Positions 63,036 to 64,000 of a stretch of 64,000 bases of DNA are shown piece by piece. Below the pieces are notes generated by a model. The model did not search any database, was not told the DNA's origin, and saw nothing but the letters and a program-made list of their open reading frames with translations. The position numbers and the translations under genes were made by a program. The DNA is from UBA9647 sp049522195. GTDB taxonomy: Bacteria; Bacteroidota; Ignavibacteria; UBA10030. The stretch spans positions 1 to 64,000 of the forward strand of contig JBEKOB010000010.1 of NCBI GenBank assembly GCA_049522195.1, in the 5' to 3' direction. The first letter of the stretch is position 1, and every line of letters begins with the position of its first letter.

Positions 63036-63746
63036 CTACCCTTGATCGATGTACGTTTCGGCAATCGCCTGTCGGACCTGCTCAATCAATCGCTGTTCCC
63101 CATCTCTCCCTTCGATGGATGACGTCGGGATGGGTTTGCCAAACACCAATTCGATGTCCGCAGGATTCACGCGCAAAGACCCCTTCGGGAGGATCTTGAA
63201 CGTGTTGTTGATTGTGACCGGAATGATCGGAATCCCCGCTTTGACCGCCAGGGTGAATGCGCCACGTTTGAATGGCTGGAGCTTCCCGTCTCGTGTGCGG
63301 GTCCCCTCTGCAAAGAGAATGACAGAGGCTCCGTTTCGCATTCGTTCAGCAGCTTTGTCAAGACTCTTCATCGCATCCCGCGCCTTGCCACGGTCGATCA
63401 CGATATAATGGCCAAACTTGAGTGCCCACCCCCAGATTGGGATCCGGGTGAGCTCCTTCTTCAGCACAAACCGGATATCATCCGGAATCCCCACAACAAC
63501 TGCCGGAATATCGATCGCGCTCGCGTGGTTGGAAATGTAGATGTAATGCTCCGACGGATCGATCGAGCCCGCACCTCTGGTCTTCACCTTGATGTCGAAC
63601 AGCCAAAGGATAAAGTGAGACCACATTCGGCTTGTCCAATGAAATGTGCGGCCGGTCCGATCGAGCGGGGTCGAGAGCAACGCGATAATTGACAGCGGAA
63701 ACGCACTGATCCAGACTAGACATATTTTGATGACAGTAAGGATCAT
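63036..63746 (-). CDS. plsC: 1-acyl-sn-glycerol-3-phosphate acyltransferase
   Basis: 236 aa. N-terminal membrane helix (IKICLVWISAFPLSIIALLS), the catalytic ISNHASAIDIPAVVV (NHxxxxD), VLKKELTRIPIWGWALKFGH and LFAEGTRTRDGKLQPFKRGA (EGTR phosphate-binding motif). Adds the second acyl chain to lysophosphatidate. Overlaps the M48 gene by four bases and is followed by gatC. Confidence 0.93.
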   Translation of the reverse strand: MILTVIKICLVWISAFPLSIIALLSTPLDRTGRTFHWTSRMWSHFILWLFDIKVKTRGAGSIDPSEHYIYISNHASAIDIPAVVVGIPDDIRFVLKKELTRIPIWGWALKFGHYIVIDRGKARDAMKSLDKAAERMRNGASVILFAEGTRTRDGKLQPFKRGAFTLAVKAGIPIIPVTINNTFKILPKGSLRVNPADIELVFGKPIPTSSIEGRDGEQRLIEQVRQAIAETYIDQG

Positions 63747-64000
63747 GTCTGTGATCCCGACACTGGACGACCGTCTGCGAGTCCGAGCGCACGGATGCGC
63801 TTCTGGATTGACGGATGACTGTGGAACAGAAATTCCACCATCGGATGAGGTGAAACATCCGCAAGATTGATCGCTGCAAGTTTGCGTAGCGCATTGCCAA
63901 ACGCTTCCGCGTTACCCGTCAAACGGATGGCAAATTTGTCTGCGGCACGCTCGTGCGACCGGGAAACAATGTTGGTCAACGGTGACGTCACCAACGAATA
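63743..64000 (-). CDS. M48 family metallopeptidase, C-terminal fragment cut by the window edge
   Basis: The frame is open to the right edge; only the last about 85 codons are visible. They contain VSRSHERAADKFAIRLTG, the downstream Glu/Asp motif of the M48 (Ste24/HtpX) active site, and FHSHPSIQKRIRAL, the typical C-terminal H-P-S-x-x-x-R-I motif. The HExxH itself lies outside the window. It overlaps plsC by four bases. Confidence 0.85.
   Translation of the reverse strand, partial: YSLVTSPLTNIVSRSHERAADKFAIRLTGNAEAFGNALRKLAAINLADVSPHPMVEFLFHSHPSIQKRIRALGLADGRPVSGSQT

Overview
The window looks like a chromosome segment from a Gram-negative member of the Bacteroidota/FCB group, most likely a deep lineage such as Ignavibacteria rather than Bacteroidia or Flavobacteriia. 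The evidence is: a full-length SprA (the giant outer-membrane translocon protein of the type IX secretion system, T9SS), a PorX regulator, Kdo synthesis (KdsB), an LptF/LptG pair and a polysaccharide export system. Several genes have clear Shine-Dalgarno sequences, and a few promoters look like ordinary sigma-70 sites (TTGACA/TATATT type). That is unusual for the core Bacteroidetes and fits an early-branching relative. The genus cannot be named from the sequence alone.

Region 1-24,830 (all minus strand, so read right to left) is a surface-polysaccharide locus. It starts with rfbB and wecB (nucleotide sugars), then a Wza-like SLBB export protein, a Wzz-like chain-length protein, a Wzy polymerase, a Wzx flippase and a GT2. 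After a 392-bp gene-free scar come a bi-domain oxidoreductase, a GT4, a sugar epimerase, an initiating phosphoglycosyltransferase, a DegT aminotransferase, a Dpm1-like GT2 and an odd GT2-phosphoglycosyltransferase fusion. The string then runs into accA, a hotdog thioesterase, a Trm112-like miniprotein, a second flippase, a lipoprotein and a secreted M30-like metallopeptidase cut by the left edge.

Region 25,096-44,626 (minus strand) is housekeeping plus T9SS: pdxH, a four-PAS hybrid histidine kinase, sprA (2292 aa), a small secreted protein, porX, tsaE, tsaB, accD, a GlmU-like pyrophosphorylase, a small secreted protein with its own terminator, a LytR_C protein, rsfS and argS. Region 44,905-47,393 (plus strand) is lptF-lptG. 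Region 47,471-58,044 (minus strand) holds an M24 peptidase, a self-contained four-gene operon (two ATP-grasp ligases, a GNAT acetyltransferase and lysine 2,3-aminomutase, bounded by a strong promoter and a terminator), recG, an ABC-type membrane domain without ATPase, and an amidohydrolase. A lone plus-strand membrane protein with its own promoter and terminator follows. The right edge (58,821-64,000, minus strand) carries a TPR lipoprotein, a second lipoprotein, pyrG, kdsB, gatC, plsC and the C-terminal end of an M48 peptidase.

The best candidate for an undescribed system is the kamA/GNAT/double ATP-grasp operon, which looks built to make an acetylated and/or peptide-linked beta-lysine product. 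Other notable points are a phosphoglycosyltransferase fusion that has lost its catalytic motif, paired odd-palindrome repeats, and an uncharacterised secreted protein between sprA and porX. No tRNA, rRNA, CRISPR array or intact insertion sequence was recognised.
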